DNA from: Pseudomonadota bacterium
Lineage (GTDB): Bacteria > Pseudomonadota > Alphaproteobacteria > Caulobacterales > Caulobacteraceae
Direction of reading: 5' to 3'
Length of the DNA: 64,000 bases
NCBI GenBank assembly: GCA_023432855.1
Contig: JAEZEZ010000012.1
Location: 1 to 64,000, forward strand
Shown: one piece after another, positions 1 through 7,334 of the stretch
Layout: every line of letters starts with the position of its first letter
Position numbering within the stretch: position 1 is the first letter of the stretch
Notes under the pieces: model-generated
The model's input: only the letters and a program-made list of their open reading frames with translations
Database searches by the model: none
Told to the model about the DNA's origin: nothing
Made by a program: the position numbers and the translations under genes

Positions 1-682
1 CGGCGCCGGCCTCGGCGAGGGCGCGCCGGATGCGCGACAGGCGCGGGCCGGCGTCGGCCAGGACGGGCGGCAGCCGGTCCCGATCGAGGAACAGCAGCCC
101 CTGGAGGAAGACGGAGCGCAGGTGAACCTCCACCCCGAGGTCGGCCAGCGCGCGCAGCGTCCCGTCGCGCACGGGGCGCTGGTCCAGCAGGGAGCAGGGC
201 AGTTGCACGAGGTCGGGCCGGAAGCGCCGCGCGAGCAGGACCGGTTCGTCGGCGCCGTAGACCGAAACGCCGATCTTCTGGAACAGGCCCTGATCCTTGA
301 GGCGCTGAAGGCGCGCCCAGAGGGCCGGGCCATCGGGCCCGAGCAGGTCCTCTGCAGAGTTGACGAGCAGGGCGTGACCTCGCGGCAGTCCCATGCGCTC
401 CAGCGAGCGCCGGGCGCGGGCTTCGACCCGGTCCAGGCCTTCGCTGAGCGGAAGGGTGCGGGTCACAACCCGGAACGGGCTGGGGAAGGGCCAGCTCTGG
501 CCGAGCACGCGTTCGGAATCGCCGTAGCAGGGCGCCGTGTCGATCACGGCCAGCCGGTTCACCGCGGCCGTATCGAGGATCAGGCGCACCTCGTCTTCCG
601 GCACCCGGCCGCGGGCGTTGGACACGCCATAGTCCAGGCCGAACTGGGCGGCGCCCAGTCCAAGGTCAGCGCGGCGGGTCAT
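1..682 (-). CDS. Aldo/keto reductase family protein, partial, with altered catalytic tetrad
   Basis: The minus strand reads an open frame from an ATG at 682 through the left edge, so the C-terminus is missing. The N-terminus has the LGLGAAQFGLDYG start and the IDTAPCYGDSE segment of AKR family enzymes, which supplies the expected Asp and Tyr, and later VSVYGADEP and the FLQGLLF segment typical of the branch found in sugar and surface-polysaccharide loci. Two catalytic positions are changed. The usual VTK Lys is Arg75, and the usual LLVH His is Asn108. An NAD(P)H carbonyl reductase with these changes would be impaired, so it may have another role. Its ATG overlaps the TGA of the upstream aminotransferase-like gene by four bases (ATGA), implying translational coupling. 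Family assignment is firm; activity is doubtful. Confidence 0.85.
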   Translation of the reverse strand, partial: MTRRADLGLGAAQFGLDYGVSNARGRVPEDEVRLILDTAAVNRLAVIDTAPCYGDSERVLGQSWPFPSPFRVVTRTLPLSEGLDRVEARARRSLERMGLPRGHALLVNSAEDLLGPDGPALWARLQRLKDQGLFQKIGVSVYGADEPVLLARRFRPDLVQLPCSLLDQRPVRDGTLRALADLGVEVHLRSVFLQGLLFLDRDRLPPVLADAGPRLSRIRRALAEAGA

Positions 683-1809
683 CGCGACAGCGCGCTCCGG
701 CGGAGCCGCCGGGTGAACGCGCCCTGGGAGGCGCGCTCGACAAGCCCGGGCAGGACGGCGTCGTAGGCCGAAAGCAGGCGCGCGACCGCGGCCTCGCCGG
801 TGGCCATGGACGGCACGTGGGCGCCGAAGCTCAACACGCCGTTGGCGTAGAGCCCTTCGGCCAACGCCGCCTCCAGCGTGTCCGTATCGAGGTCTTCGAA
901 CGGGCGCGCGGCGATCAGGCTCCAGGACGGGTCGCCGAACAGGCCGAACCAGGCGTCGGCGCCAGTGGCGCGGAGGCGGGCGTCTATTTCGGCTTCGATC
1001 TCGGCGCCGCGCAGGGTGAGGCTGTCGGCCACATCGTCGCGGGCGATCCGCTCGAGGGTCGCGCAGGCGGCGGCGAGCGCCCCGACAGGAACCCCCGCTC
1101 CGCTGGAACCCAGGCACTGCATGGCGTCCACCCGGCCGGTCACGGCGGCGATCGGCCGGCCGTTGGCGAGCGAGGGGCCGAGCAGGGCCAGGTCGGGGAC
1201 GACCCCATGCATGGCCTGGGCGCCGCCAGTGTGCATGCGGAACGCGGTGCGGCTCTCGTCAAACAACAACAGGGCGCCTTCGCGCGAAGTGAGGCGGCGG
1301 GCCGCCAGCAGGAAGGCCTTTTCCGCCTCCATCGGGCGGATCACCACGGCCGCCACCTGTCCGGCGTGCCGATCGAGCGCAGCCGACAGGGCGTCGACGT
1401 CGCCCGTCGCCACCGTGTCGTCGTCGCAGAAGAAGGCGCCGTCCCGGCCCGTCAGGGCTTTCGCCGCCGTGAGGGCGTCGGCCATCGCCGCATTGAGAGA
1501 GGAGCGGAAGGCGACGGCTTCAGCGCAGGGGAGGAAGATGCCGATCCGCTCGGCCGCTTCGGCCTGGAGGCGGCGGCCGTCGTCGGCTCCGGCGACCGCG
1601 CTTTCCACGCGCGCGTCGGCCCACCCGAGCAGGACGGCTCCTTCCGCATTGCAGATGTCGAGGCGCTCGACGCCGGACCGGTCCTTGACCAGGGCGCCGA
1701 CGGCGGAGCGCGCGGCCTTCAGGGCCGCGGCGTAGGTCGGAACGCCGCCCCTTGCCCTGGCGGACGCGCCGGCCGTCCTTGCGGCGAGATGGGCTTCGGC
1801 CCTCGCCAT
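679..1809 (-). CDS. Class III aminotransferase-like protein (glutamate-1-semialdehyde aminomutase type) lacking the PLP lysine
   Basis: This 376-residue protein resembles GSA aminomutase-type class III aminotransferases. It has the LLFDESRTAFR segment containing the cofactor Asp (D184) and GGAQAMHGVVPDLALLG, which aligns with the GGAQ...GVTPDLTTLG region. In the family the Schiff-base Lys follows that LG; here the residue is Pro212 (LLGPSLANGRP). The middle part is also short: the loop carrying the usual YHG motif is absent. The protein probably cannot do normal PLP transamination. It is translationally coupled to an aldo/keto reductase that also lacks key residues, a pairing that recalls surface-sugar or flagellar-glycan loci. 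A role as binding or scaffold partner is speculation. Confidence 0.75.
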   Translation of the reverse strand: MARAEAHLAARTAGASARARGGVPTYAAALKAARSAVGALVKDRSGVERLDICNAEGAVLLGWADARVESAVAGADDGRRLQAEAAERIGIFLPCAEAVAFRSSLNAAMADALTAAKALTGRDGAFFCDDDTVATGDVDALSAALDRHAGQVAAVVIRPMEAEKAFLLAARRLTSREGALLLFDESRTAFRMHTGGAQAMHGVVPDLALLGPSLANGRPIAAVTGRVDAMQCLGSSGAGVPVGALAAACATLERIARDDVADSLTLRGAEIEAEIDARLRATGADAWFGLFGDPSWSLIAARPFEDLDTDTLEAALAEGLYANGVLSFGAHVPSMATGEAAVARLLSAYDAVLPGLVERASQGAFTRRLRRSALSR

Positions 1810-1880
1810 GGGCTCCCCTCCGACGGTTGCATCGTCGAGGGTGAGCGTCGCCGGGAAACCTTAAGGAACCGCTGAGTTGT

Positions 1881-2504
1881 TCAATTCTGGGACTCGAAGA
1901 TGCGGCTGAAGTCCTCCGGACCCGCAACCGTCACGTCGAGGTCGTTCACCAATCCGTCCCCCAGGGAATAGACCCAGCCATGCACGGAGAGCGGCTGGCC
2001 CCGCTTCCAGGCGCGGGTGATGAACGGGTTGGAGGCCACGTTCCTCACCTGACGGATCACGTTCAGTTCGCATAGCCGGTGGTGCCGGTGAGGCTCCTCC
2101 AGGGCGGCGAGTTCCTGGCGATGGTCGTGGGCCGTCTCCCGGATGGGCGCCAACCAGTGGTCGATCAGCCCATGGTCCTTGTTCTCGACCGCAGCGCGCA
2201 CGCCGCCGCACCCATAGTGACCGACGACGAGGATGTGCTCCACACCCAGCACCTCGACGGCGAACTGCAGCACCGAAAGGTAGTTGGCGTCTTGGGGCGG
2301 CGCGAGATTGGCGACATTGCGGTGGACGAACATCTCGCCGGGGTCGAGCCCCACGATTTCATTGGCGGGCACCCGGCTGTCGGAGCAGCCGATCCAGAGG
2401 TAGTCGGGCGCCTGCTGGCTGACGAGCCGGGCGAAGAAGTCGGGGTCGACGCGCTTCTTGCCTTCGGCCCAGGCGCGGTTCTTGGTCTTTAGATCGTCGA
2501 GCAT
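1881..2504 (-). CDS. can: Beta-class carbonic anhydrase
   Basis: This 207-residue protein is a beta-carbonic anhydrase, which interconverts CO2 and bicarbonate in the cytoplasm using zinc. The metal ligands are visible: Cys40 and Asp42 in the CSDSRVP motif, then His96 and Cys99 in HYGCGGV. These sit two residues earlier than in E. coli Can (42, 44, 98, 101). The start at 2504 gives the expected N-terminus; the open frame runs upstream to 2741 only because it overlaps the preceding gene. The stop of the maleylacetoacetate isomerase gene shares one base with this ATG (TGATG), so the two are translationally coupled. Confidence 0.95.
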   Translation of the reverse strand: MLDDLKTKNRAWAEGKKRVDPDFFARLVSQQAPDYLWIGCSDSRVPANEIVGLDPGEMFVHRNVANLAPPQDANYLSVLQFAVEVLGVEHILVVGHYGCGGVRAAVENKDHGLIDHWLAPIRETAHDHRQELAALEEPHRHHRLCELNVIRQVRNVASNPFITRAWKRGQPLSVHGWVYSLGDGLVNDLDVTVAGPEDFSRIFESQN

Positions 2505-3142
2505 CAATCGGCGTCCGGTTGGCGATCGGGGTGGGCGGCCTGGAAAGCGGGATGCGCAGCGGCCTGCGCTTCCACTTCCATGATCCGTGGATAGGGGGCG
2601 AGATCTACCGCGAAACGGCGCGCGGAGTAGATCTGCGGGACAAGGCAGCAATCGGCCAGCGACGGCGTCTCGCCGAAACTCCAGCCTTTCCCATGTCGCT
2701 CGATCAGGCGCTCGAAGGCGTCGAATCCCGCGGTGATCCACCGGTGGGTCCAGGCTTTGACACCGCCTTCATCGACGCCGAGATCGTCTTTCAGGAACTG
2801 CAGGATGCGCAGGTTGTTCAGCGGCTGTATATCGCAGGCGACAAGCGCCGCCATCGCTCGCACCGTGGCGCGGTCGACGAGGTCCGCCGGCAGGAGGGGC
2901 GGCGCAGGCCACCGCTCCTCCAGCCACTCCAGGATCGCCGGACTCTGAATCAGGATGTCGCCGTCATGCTCGAGCGCCGGCACCAACCCCTGGGGATTGA
3001 GCGCCCGATACCTCTCGCTGCGTTGCTCGCCCTGACGGAGCTCGACACCCGCATGGACGTAAGGAAGGCCCTTCAGATTGAGGGCGATGCGCGTCCGGTA
3101 GGAGGCGCCCGACCTCCAGTAGCCGTGCAGGACCATTGTCAT
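2504..3142 (-). CDS. maiA: Maleylacetoacetate isomerase (zeta-class glutathione S-transferase)
   Basis: The 212-residue protein has the zeta-class GST layout: an N-terminal thioredoxin-like domain beginning LHGYWRSGASYRTRIAL, where Ser and Arg residues bind glutathione, then an all-helical C-terminal domain with QPLNNLRILQFL and the SLADCCLVPQIYSARRF segment. The family isomerises maleylacetoacetate to fumarylacetoacetate in tyrosine/homogentisate breakdown. No other homogentisate pathway gene is nearby; its coupled partner is carbonic anhydrase. A second Met (residue 3) is an alternative start. A generic GST function cannot be excluded. Confidence 0.88.
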   Translation of the reverse strand: MTMVLHGYWRSGASYRTRIALNLKGLPYVHAGVELRQGEQRSERYRALNPQGLVPALEHDGDILIQSPAILEWLEERWPAPPLLPADLVDRATVRAMAALVACDIQPLNNLRILQFLKDDLGVDEGGVKAWTHRWITAGFDAFERLIERHGKGWSFGETPSLADCCLVPQIYSARRFAVDLAPYPRIMEVEAQAAAHPAFQAAHPDRQPDAD

Positions 3143-3238
3143 GGCTCCTCATAGGCGCCCCGCCCCCGCCGATGCAATGATCCTCTTACCGCCGTGGAAC
3201 GCCGTAACTTGAACGTGCTAGAGAGCGTCGCGATATCT

Positions 3239-3264
3239 GGAACAGGGAAAGCCCCCGCGACGTT
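3239..3264 (+). promoter_or_regulatory. EcfG-type (general stress sigma factor) promoter
   Basis: GGAAC at 3239-3243 and CGTT at 3261-3264 are separated by 17 nt. This exactly matches the alphaproteobacterial EcfG consensus (GGAAC, 16-17 nt, CGTT). It would give a leader of about 36 nt ahead of the DUF883 gene at 3307. Confidence 0.85.
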
Positions 3265-3306
3265 CACGGACGGGGATCCCCTCGAAAAATCGAACGGAGA
3301 CATTCA

Positions 3307-3585
3307 ATGGCCGCTCAGTCCAAGACAGCCGACGATCGCACCAACGGCGCCAGCGAAGAGGAGCGCGTCCGCGAATTCGCCCTGCGCGCCGAGCAGGCGG
3401 TGCGCGAGCGCGCCGGCGAGTTCCGCGAACGCGCCCGGCACTACTATGACGAGGCCAATGATCAGCTCGAAACGGCCCAGCGCTACATCACCGAGCGGGT
3501 TCAGGAGAAGCCGCTGGCGTCGACCCTGACCGCGGTCGGTATCGGCGTGGTCATCGGCATGCTGCTCGCCGGCGGCCGGCGTTGA
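3307..3585 (+). CDS. DUF883/ElaB-YqjD-like tail-anchored membrane protein
   Basis: This is a 92-residue protein. Its first ~70 residues are charged, helical and coiled-coil-like (many Glu, Arg and Ala), and a single C-terminal transmembrane segment at about residues 72-90 is followed by GGRR. That is the architecture of the ElaB/YqjD/DUF883 family; YqjD of E. coli anchors ribosomes to the inner membrane in stationary phase. It sits directly downstream of an exact EcfG promoter, so stress induction is likely. Its TGA overlaps the TTG start of the next gene. The ATG at 3307 is preceded by a GGAG-like ribosome binding site. Confidence 0.85.
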   Translation: MAAQSKTADDRTNGASEEERVREFALRAEQAVRERAGEFRERARHYYDEANDQLETAQRYITERVQEKPLASTLTAVGIGVVIGMLLAGGRR

Positions 3586-3977
3586 GCGGATCCAAGATCG
3601 CCCTCAAGGCGGCGGCCATCGCCGGGATCGTGACGGCCGTCGTTCTTTGCATCGTCGCCCTGGGCCACGCGCTGTTTGCGTACCTGACCGATGAGCTGTC
3701 GCTGACCTCGGCGAGCGCCGCCCTGATCCTAGCGTTCGTTATGGCCCTTCTCGCGCTTGTTCTCGGCTGGCTTACCTTCCGGAAGCCGTTCAAGGCGGAG
3801 GAGGAGCCGGAGAGCATGAGCCAGCGCGTCATCGGACTGGCCAAGGAACGGCCCATTCTGGCCGCGGCCGCGGGCCTGGCCGCGGGGTTCATCTTCCTCC
3901 GCAACCCAGCGCTGGCGACCATCGTGGCCGCCGCGCTTACCGGCGGCGCTCACGACAGCGGCAAGCGGAACAGATAG
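3582..3977 (+). CDS. YqjE-like (holin-superfamily, DUF1469-type) membrane protein
   Basis: The 131-residue protein has two strong hydrophobic segments (about residues 7-33 and 43-65), a charged cytoplasmic stretch (RKPFKAEEEPESMSQR) and a weaker C-terminal hydrophobic segment. The pair DUF883 then DUF1469 matches the YqjD-YqjE gene order of enterobacteria. The start is a TTG that overlaps the upstream stop (TTGA), so expression depends on coupling to the DUF883 gene and hence on the EcfG promoter. Function is unknown; a stress-induced membrane role is inferred. Confidence 0.75.
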   Translation: MSGSKIALKAAAIAGIVTAVVLCIVALGHALFAYLTDELSLTSASAALILAFVMALLALVLGWLTFRKPFKAEEEPESMSQRVIGLAKERPILAAAAGLAAGFIFLRNPALATIVAAALTGGAHDSGKRNR

Positions 3978-3978
3978 C

Positions 3979-4003
3979 GGAACGGTGAGCGCGTAACGGC
4001 GTT
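3979..4003 (+). promoter_or_regulatory. EcfG-type promoter
   Basis: GGAAC at 3979-3983 and CGTT at 4000-4003 are 16 nt apart, an exact EcfG consensus. It starts just after the stop of the preceding gene, about 50 nt upstream of the DUF1328 ATG, so that gene has its own stress promoter as well as possible readthrough. Confidence 0.85.
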
Positions 4004-4054
4004 GTTGTTGTCCGAGCGGCCCACTGCCGAGGCCGTAGGTTCAAGGAGAACGAC

Positions 4055-4231
4055 ATGCTTCGTTGGGCTCTCATCTTCCTGGTCGTGGCGCTTGTCGCCG
4101 CGGTTCTTGGCTTCGGCGGCATCGCCGGCGGCGCCATGGAAATCGCGAAGATTCTCTTCTTCGTCTTTATCGCCCTGTTCGTGCTTTCGCTCATCGTTGG
4201 AGCGTTCAGGGGACGTGGTCGCGGGATATAG
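4055..4231 (+). CDS. DUF1328 / UPF0391 small membrane protein
   Basis: A 58-residue protein starting MLRWALIFLVVALVAAVLGF, with two hydrophobic segments (about 5-25 and 30-50) and an RGRGRG tail. The opening and the FGGIAG motif are characteristic of UPF0391 (YtjA-like) proteins. A strong AAGGAGA ribosome binding site lies just upstream of the ATG. It has its own exact EcfG promoter and is followed by a rho-independent terminator. The molecular role of the family is unknown; members are often stress-induced. Confidence 0.88.
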   Translation: MLRWALIFLVVALVAAVLGFGGIAGGAMEIAKILFFVFIALFVLSLIVGAFRGRGRGI

Positions 4232-4252
4232 CCCGCCTGCGTGAGTTGTGAC

Positions 4253-5077
4253 CTAGACGGACGCCGCGGCCCTCAGGGCCGCGGTTTTCGTTTGGCTGCG
4301 ACGGGCGAGGCTCCAGGTCCGCTGGGGCTCGAAGTGAGAGCCTGTCCAGCCCAGGGCCGTGACATTCACCGTCGCATCGTCCCACTCGACGCAATTGAAT
4401 CCCGGCGGCGCTCCGCGCTCCCGATCTGACAACGTCCCGGTCCCCACCGCGTAGGAGCAGTGATCACCAATGGTGATCGGCAAGGCGAAAGGCACATGCA
4501 CATGTCCGGTCATGACGAGGTCAACGCCGCAGTCGGCGAATATCTGGGCCGCTGCGGCTCCCCTCTTCACCTCGCCCGTCATGGGGCCGCCTATCATCTC
4601 GATCAGGGGATGGTGACAGGCGAGAACCTTCAGGTTGCCCTCGGGCGCGCGCGCGAGAGCGTCGGCGGCGCGCCGCGTCTGCTCAAGATCGATGACGCCC
4701 TTGGACCAGTTCATCCGCATCTGCCACCCGCGTGCGGTGTTGACGCCTCGCACTGACAGCCCCGGGGCTTCGAACTGGTGGTCGACGGCGGGATGGCCGA
4801 CGTACTGCTCGAAGCGCTTCCACGGAAAGAATATGCGGGCGACCGGATCCCAATAGGAAACGTCGTGGTTGCCCGTGGTCACGAAAACGGGCTCTGGCAT
4901 CGCCCGGATCCACTCTGCCGCCGCCGCAAACTCTCGCCGGTAGCCCATCTGCGTCACATCCCCGGTGATCAGGACCAGATCCCGTTCGTTGGCGTGCGCA
5001 TGTTCGAGCGCGGCAGCTACCGCCGCCTTGTTCTCCCTTCCAAAGTGGATGTCCGAGAAATGGAACATCCGCCCCAT
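4253..5077 (-). CDS. Calcineurin-like metallophosphoesterase
   Basis: This 274-residue protein has the metallophosphoesterase motifs in order: FSDIHFG (D-x-H) near the N-terminus, ITGDVTQ (GD), TTGNHDVS (GNHD), ACHHPL and TGHVHVP (GHxH). These bind two metal ions and hydrolyse phosphoester bonds. The substrate cannot be read from the sequence; the class includes cyclic-nucleotide and lipid-headgroup enzymes. Its ATG shares one base with the stop of the diacylglycerol-kinase-like gene (TGATG), so both are made from one transcript driven by an EcfG promoter. The start at 5077 is chosen because the longer frame overlaps that gene. Confidence 0.88.
   Translation of the reverse strand: MGRMFHFSDIHFGRENKAAVAAALEHAHANERDLVLITGDVTQMGYRREFAAAAEWIRAMPEPVFVTTGNHDVSYWDPVARIFFPWKRFEQYVGHPAVDHQFEAPGLSVRGVNTARGWQMRMNWSKGVIDLEQTRRAADALARAPEGNLKVLACHHPLIEMIGGPMTGEVKRGAAAAQIFADCGVDLVMTGHVHVPFALPITIGDHCSYAVGTGTLSDRERGAPPGFNCVEWDDATVNVTALGWTGSHFEPQRTWSLARRSQTKTAALRAAASV
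4264..4288 (+). terminator. Rho-independent terminator of the DUF1328 gene
   Basis: A 9-bp GC stem (4264-4272 with 4276-4284) is followed by TTTT at 4285-4288. It lies inside the last codons of the convergent metallophosphoesterase gene. Confidence 0.75.
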
Positions 5078-6021
5078 CAGGCCTGGTCCTCCGCTGCGAG
5101 CGACACGGCCGCATTGGCCACCTTCGGGGCGAGGGCGCGGAAAGCACACGGAAGGAACTCGATATCCGCCCGGCGCTGGAGCCGCACAGACTCTCCATCC
5201 AGGATCGCCGGTATGGAGTCGCGGGCCCACACGCGCGCCTTGCGGATGACCTGGGTCTCCACCGCGGGGTCTGCACGCCAATCCGCGAACACGGCGCGCG
5301 TGGCGAGGCGGAATACCTCCCGCGCGTCCGTTATATCGAGCGCCGCTGCCTCCAGACCGGCCGGAGTCTCGAGCGCTCGCGAGATCAGGGGGCTGATCAA
5401 GGCGAGCGCCTCAGCTCGTCCCACGCGCCCATCGTCAAGTTGAAAGCGCACGCGGCGCGAGAAGGCCTGCCGCGCGGCCCGCTTAGCGTACAGCCATGCC
5501 AGGCGGGGGGCGCCGGACCGCACGGCCTCCCTCGCCGGAGCCCAAAGGGCGGGCGCGCCCAACACTGCAGCGCAGTAGAAAGCCCGCCCGTCGACTTCGC
5601 CACCGGCCACAGGACGGACATCGCCAGCGGTCAGGGCCAGGTGCAGCGCCGCCTTCCAGTCCGCAGTGCCGTAGAGCGCCTTGGGCAGCATGTTCATTGT
5701 GCCGCCGGGAAGGGGGGCCAGGAGCGGCCCGTTCGGACCCGCCAGGGAGGCCGCGGCTCGCGCCGTTCCGTCTCCTGCCAGAACAACGAGCAGGTCAGGC
5801 TTGGCCGCCAAGGCGTCGGCTACCGCAGTCTCCAGCCGTGCTGGCTCAGCCTCGACCAGATTCCATTGCACCCCCGCGAACTCACGGCACAGGGTTTCGC
5901 ATTCGGAAGCCGCCTTGGCGCCGGTGCCGCCGGATTTCGGATTCACCACCACTTCCACGTGCTGGAGCCGCACATGGGGCGTGAGGGTGGGCGGCTCCGG
6001 GGCCACGGCGGCGTCAGTCAT
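5077..6021 (-). CDS. Diacylglycerol kinase catalytic-domain (DagK/LCB5-like) protein
   Basis: The 314-residue protein begins the DAGK fold with VVVNPKSGGTG (residues ~24-34), followed by LLVVLAGDGTARAAA (GDGT nucleotide motif) and APLPGGTMNMLPKAL, which is the family's PxGTxN motif. Members phosphorylate diacylglycerol, sphingoid bases or similar lipids at the inner membrane. It is coupled to a metallophosphoesterase, suggesting an opposing or sequential phosphate reaction (inference). The ATG at 6021 lies only about nine bases past the -10 of an exact EcfG promoter, so the mRNA would be almost leaderless, or the true start is a downstream GTG. Confidence 0.82.
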   Translation of the reverse strand: MTDAAVAPEPPTLTPHVRLQHVEVVVNPKSGGTGAKAASECETLCREFAGVQWNLVEAEPARLETAVADALAAKPDLLVVLAGDGTARAAASLAGPNGPLLAPLPGGTMNMLPKALYGTADWKAALHLALTAGDVRPVAGGEVDGRAFYCAAVLGAPALWAPAREAVRSGAPRLAWLYAKRAARQAFSRRVRFQLDDGRVGRAEALALISPLISRALETPAGLEAAALDITDAREVFRLATRAVFADWRADPAVETQVIRKARVWARDSIPAILDGESVRLQRRADIEFLPCAFRALAPKVANAAVSLAAEDQA

Positions 6022-6029
6022 GTCCACCG

Positions 6030-6054
6030 AACGTTGCGCGCGCGAGGCGGTTCC
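6030..6054 (-). promoter_or_regulatory. EcfG-type promoter abutting the DAG-kinase start codon
   Basis: On the minus strand GGAAC (6054-6050) and CGTT (6033-6030) are 16 nt apart, an exact match. The predicted transcription start falls at about 6023, one or two bases before the ATG at 6021. Confidence 0.8.
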
Positions 6055-6106
6055 TGCAAAGCTTGGAGCTACCCGGCGCGGAAAATCGGAGGCGTGCAGT
6101 CGTCTC

Positions 6107-6418
6107 CTAGGAATCCGCGGTTTCAGTCGCCGTCGCGCTTTCGACGGTTTCCTCGACCTCTCCTCCGGCCTGCCCAAGCCAGTCGGCAATCTGGCTGGTC
6201 ACCGGAGCAATCCACCGATCGATGTACGCTCCGCCTTCAGCGAACGACTTCTGCCAGATAGCCAGGCCTAGGCAGAGCGCCCCCGTCATTGCGAGAAGCG
6301 CGAACAGCAGTGCGACCAGGGGGTTTCCACCGCCGCCGCCACGGCTCGTTCGGCGCGCCCACACTGGCGCGCTCTCGTACGTATCGTCGCGCATACGCTC
6401 CGCTTCATGAGAACTCAT
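6107..6418 (-). CDS. Small single-pass membrane protein of unknown function
   Basis: A protein of about 103 residues: a charged N-terminus, a Gly-rich stretch (SRGGGGGNP), one transmembrane helix (VALLFALLAMTGALCLGLAI), a short linker and an acidic, Glu/Thr-rich tail. I do not recognise a family. I chose the ATG at 6418, which has a GGAGG ribosome binding site in front, over the longer start at 6448. It lies upstream of, and on the same strand as, the stress-regulated lipid kinase gene; no exact EcfG promoter is visible upstream of it. Confidence 0.65.
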   Translation of the reverse strand: MSSHEAERMRDDTYESAPVWARRTSRGGGGGNPLVALLFALLAMTGALCLGLAIWQKSFAEGGAYIDRWIAPVTSQIADWLGQAGGEVEETVESATATETADS

Positions 6419-6628
6419 GACCACCCTCCTGCGGCCCTGCAGATCCACCCAGGGCCAGTTCCCCGCCTGCCGTGAAGGTTAACTCACGGTCAAGCCTTGG
6501 CATAGGCCCGCATGGCGGCGCCATTTTCCAGCCCGCTCGCCCCAATGGGGAAGATGGCGAAGCCCCGCCAGTGAACGAATTCGTCCGCTGCGCGCTCAAC
6601 GACGGTAAGCTGAGCTATGGAGGCGGGA

Positions 6629-7072
6629 ATGAAGGTTTGGATGATGTTGGTCGCTGCTGGCGCGGCGGTGGTAGCTGCAGGGTGCGAGCATCGCCCCCGT
6701 AATCGATCTGACCTCGTGATGTCGCCGCCGGCCTGTGAGGATGTCCAGCTTGCCGTCTACTTCGGAGAGGGTTCGCGACGCCTCACGCCTCCCGCACAGC
6801 AATTGATCGCCGAGACAGCCCGGCGGATGAGGCCGTGCCGCGTGGTGCGAGCGCGGGTAGTGGGATTGGCTGATGCGACCGGGACACCGGAGGCGAACCA
6901 CACGCTTTCGCAGCAGCGTGCCGTGCAGGTGGCCGAAGCCCTGCGCCGCAACGGCTTGCCGGCTCCCACGTTCGAGATCGCCGCAGCCGGCGAGCAGGGC
7001 GCCCTCACGCCGGATGGCCGGGCTGACCCGGTGCGCCGCCGCGCCGAGGTTTTCCTCGAGGTCGCCCCCTGA
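6629..7072 (+). CDS. OmpA-family lipoprotein
   Basis: A 147-residue protein with a lipoprotein signal peptide ending in VVAAGC (Cys19), then an OmpA-like C-terminal domain with a YFGEGSRRLTPPAQQLI opening, a DATGTPEANHTLSQQRAVQVAEALRRNG core and a terminal VRRRAEVFLEV segment. OmpA-like domains bind peptidoglycan, so this is probably an envelope lipoprotein tied to the cell wall. The ATG at 6629 has a GGAGGCGGGA ribosome binding site that itself overlaps an earlier in-frame ATG. It sits in the stress island but I see no EcfG promoter directly upstream. Confidence 0.85.
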   Translation: MKVWMMLVAAGAAVVAAGCEHRPRNRSDLVMSPPACEDVQLAVYFGEGSRRLTPPAQQLIAETARRMRPCRVVRARVVGLADATGTPEANHTLSQQRAVQVAEALRRNGLPAPTFEIAAAGEQGALTPDGRADPVRRRAEVFLEVAP

Positions 7073-7086
7073 GGCAGGAACGAAAA

Positions 7087-7108
7087 GGCGGGCCCCGAAG
7101 GGCCCGCC
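7087..7108 (+). terminator. Strong hairpin after the OmpA-family gene (possible terminator)
   Basis: A perfect 9-bp GC stem (7087-7095 with 7100-7108) and a 4-nt loop lie 14 bases past the stop codon. There is no T-run after it, so termination efficiency is uncertain. Confidence 0.45.
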
Positions 7109-7278
7109 GAAGTCGCATCATCGAGAATAAGGTGCGGAGACGGTAGACCGGCAGGGCCGGTCTCAAGTCGGGGGGGGCGTCACCGCCTCCGCAAGCCATA
7201 AACGGCGGTCCGCTCCAACCGGTTCCAGGCTGCACGAAAAAAATTCTCTCAGCCTCCGCATCCTTTGACGCGCAAGCC

Positions 7279-7303
7279 GGAACAGCCTGACGCGCCAGTC
7301 GTT
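7279..7303 (+). promoter_or_regulatory. EcfG-type promoter
   Basis: GGAAC at 7279-7283 and CGTT at 7300-7303 are 16 nt apart, an exact EcfG consensus about 30 nt upstream of the small membrane protein gene at 7335. Confidence 0.85.
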
Positions 7304-7334
7304 ACGGTCACGCTCACCGTTTCAGGAGATTCTC

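Noticed and set aside
2504..2741. N-terminal extension of carbonic anhydrase to 2741
   Set aside because: The extension overlaps the maiA gene in another frame and is Arg/Pro-rich. The ATG at 2504 matches family length and the TGATG coupling.
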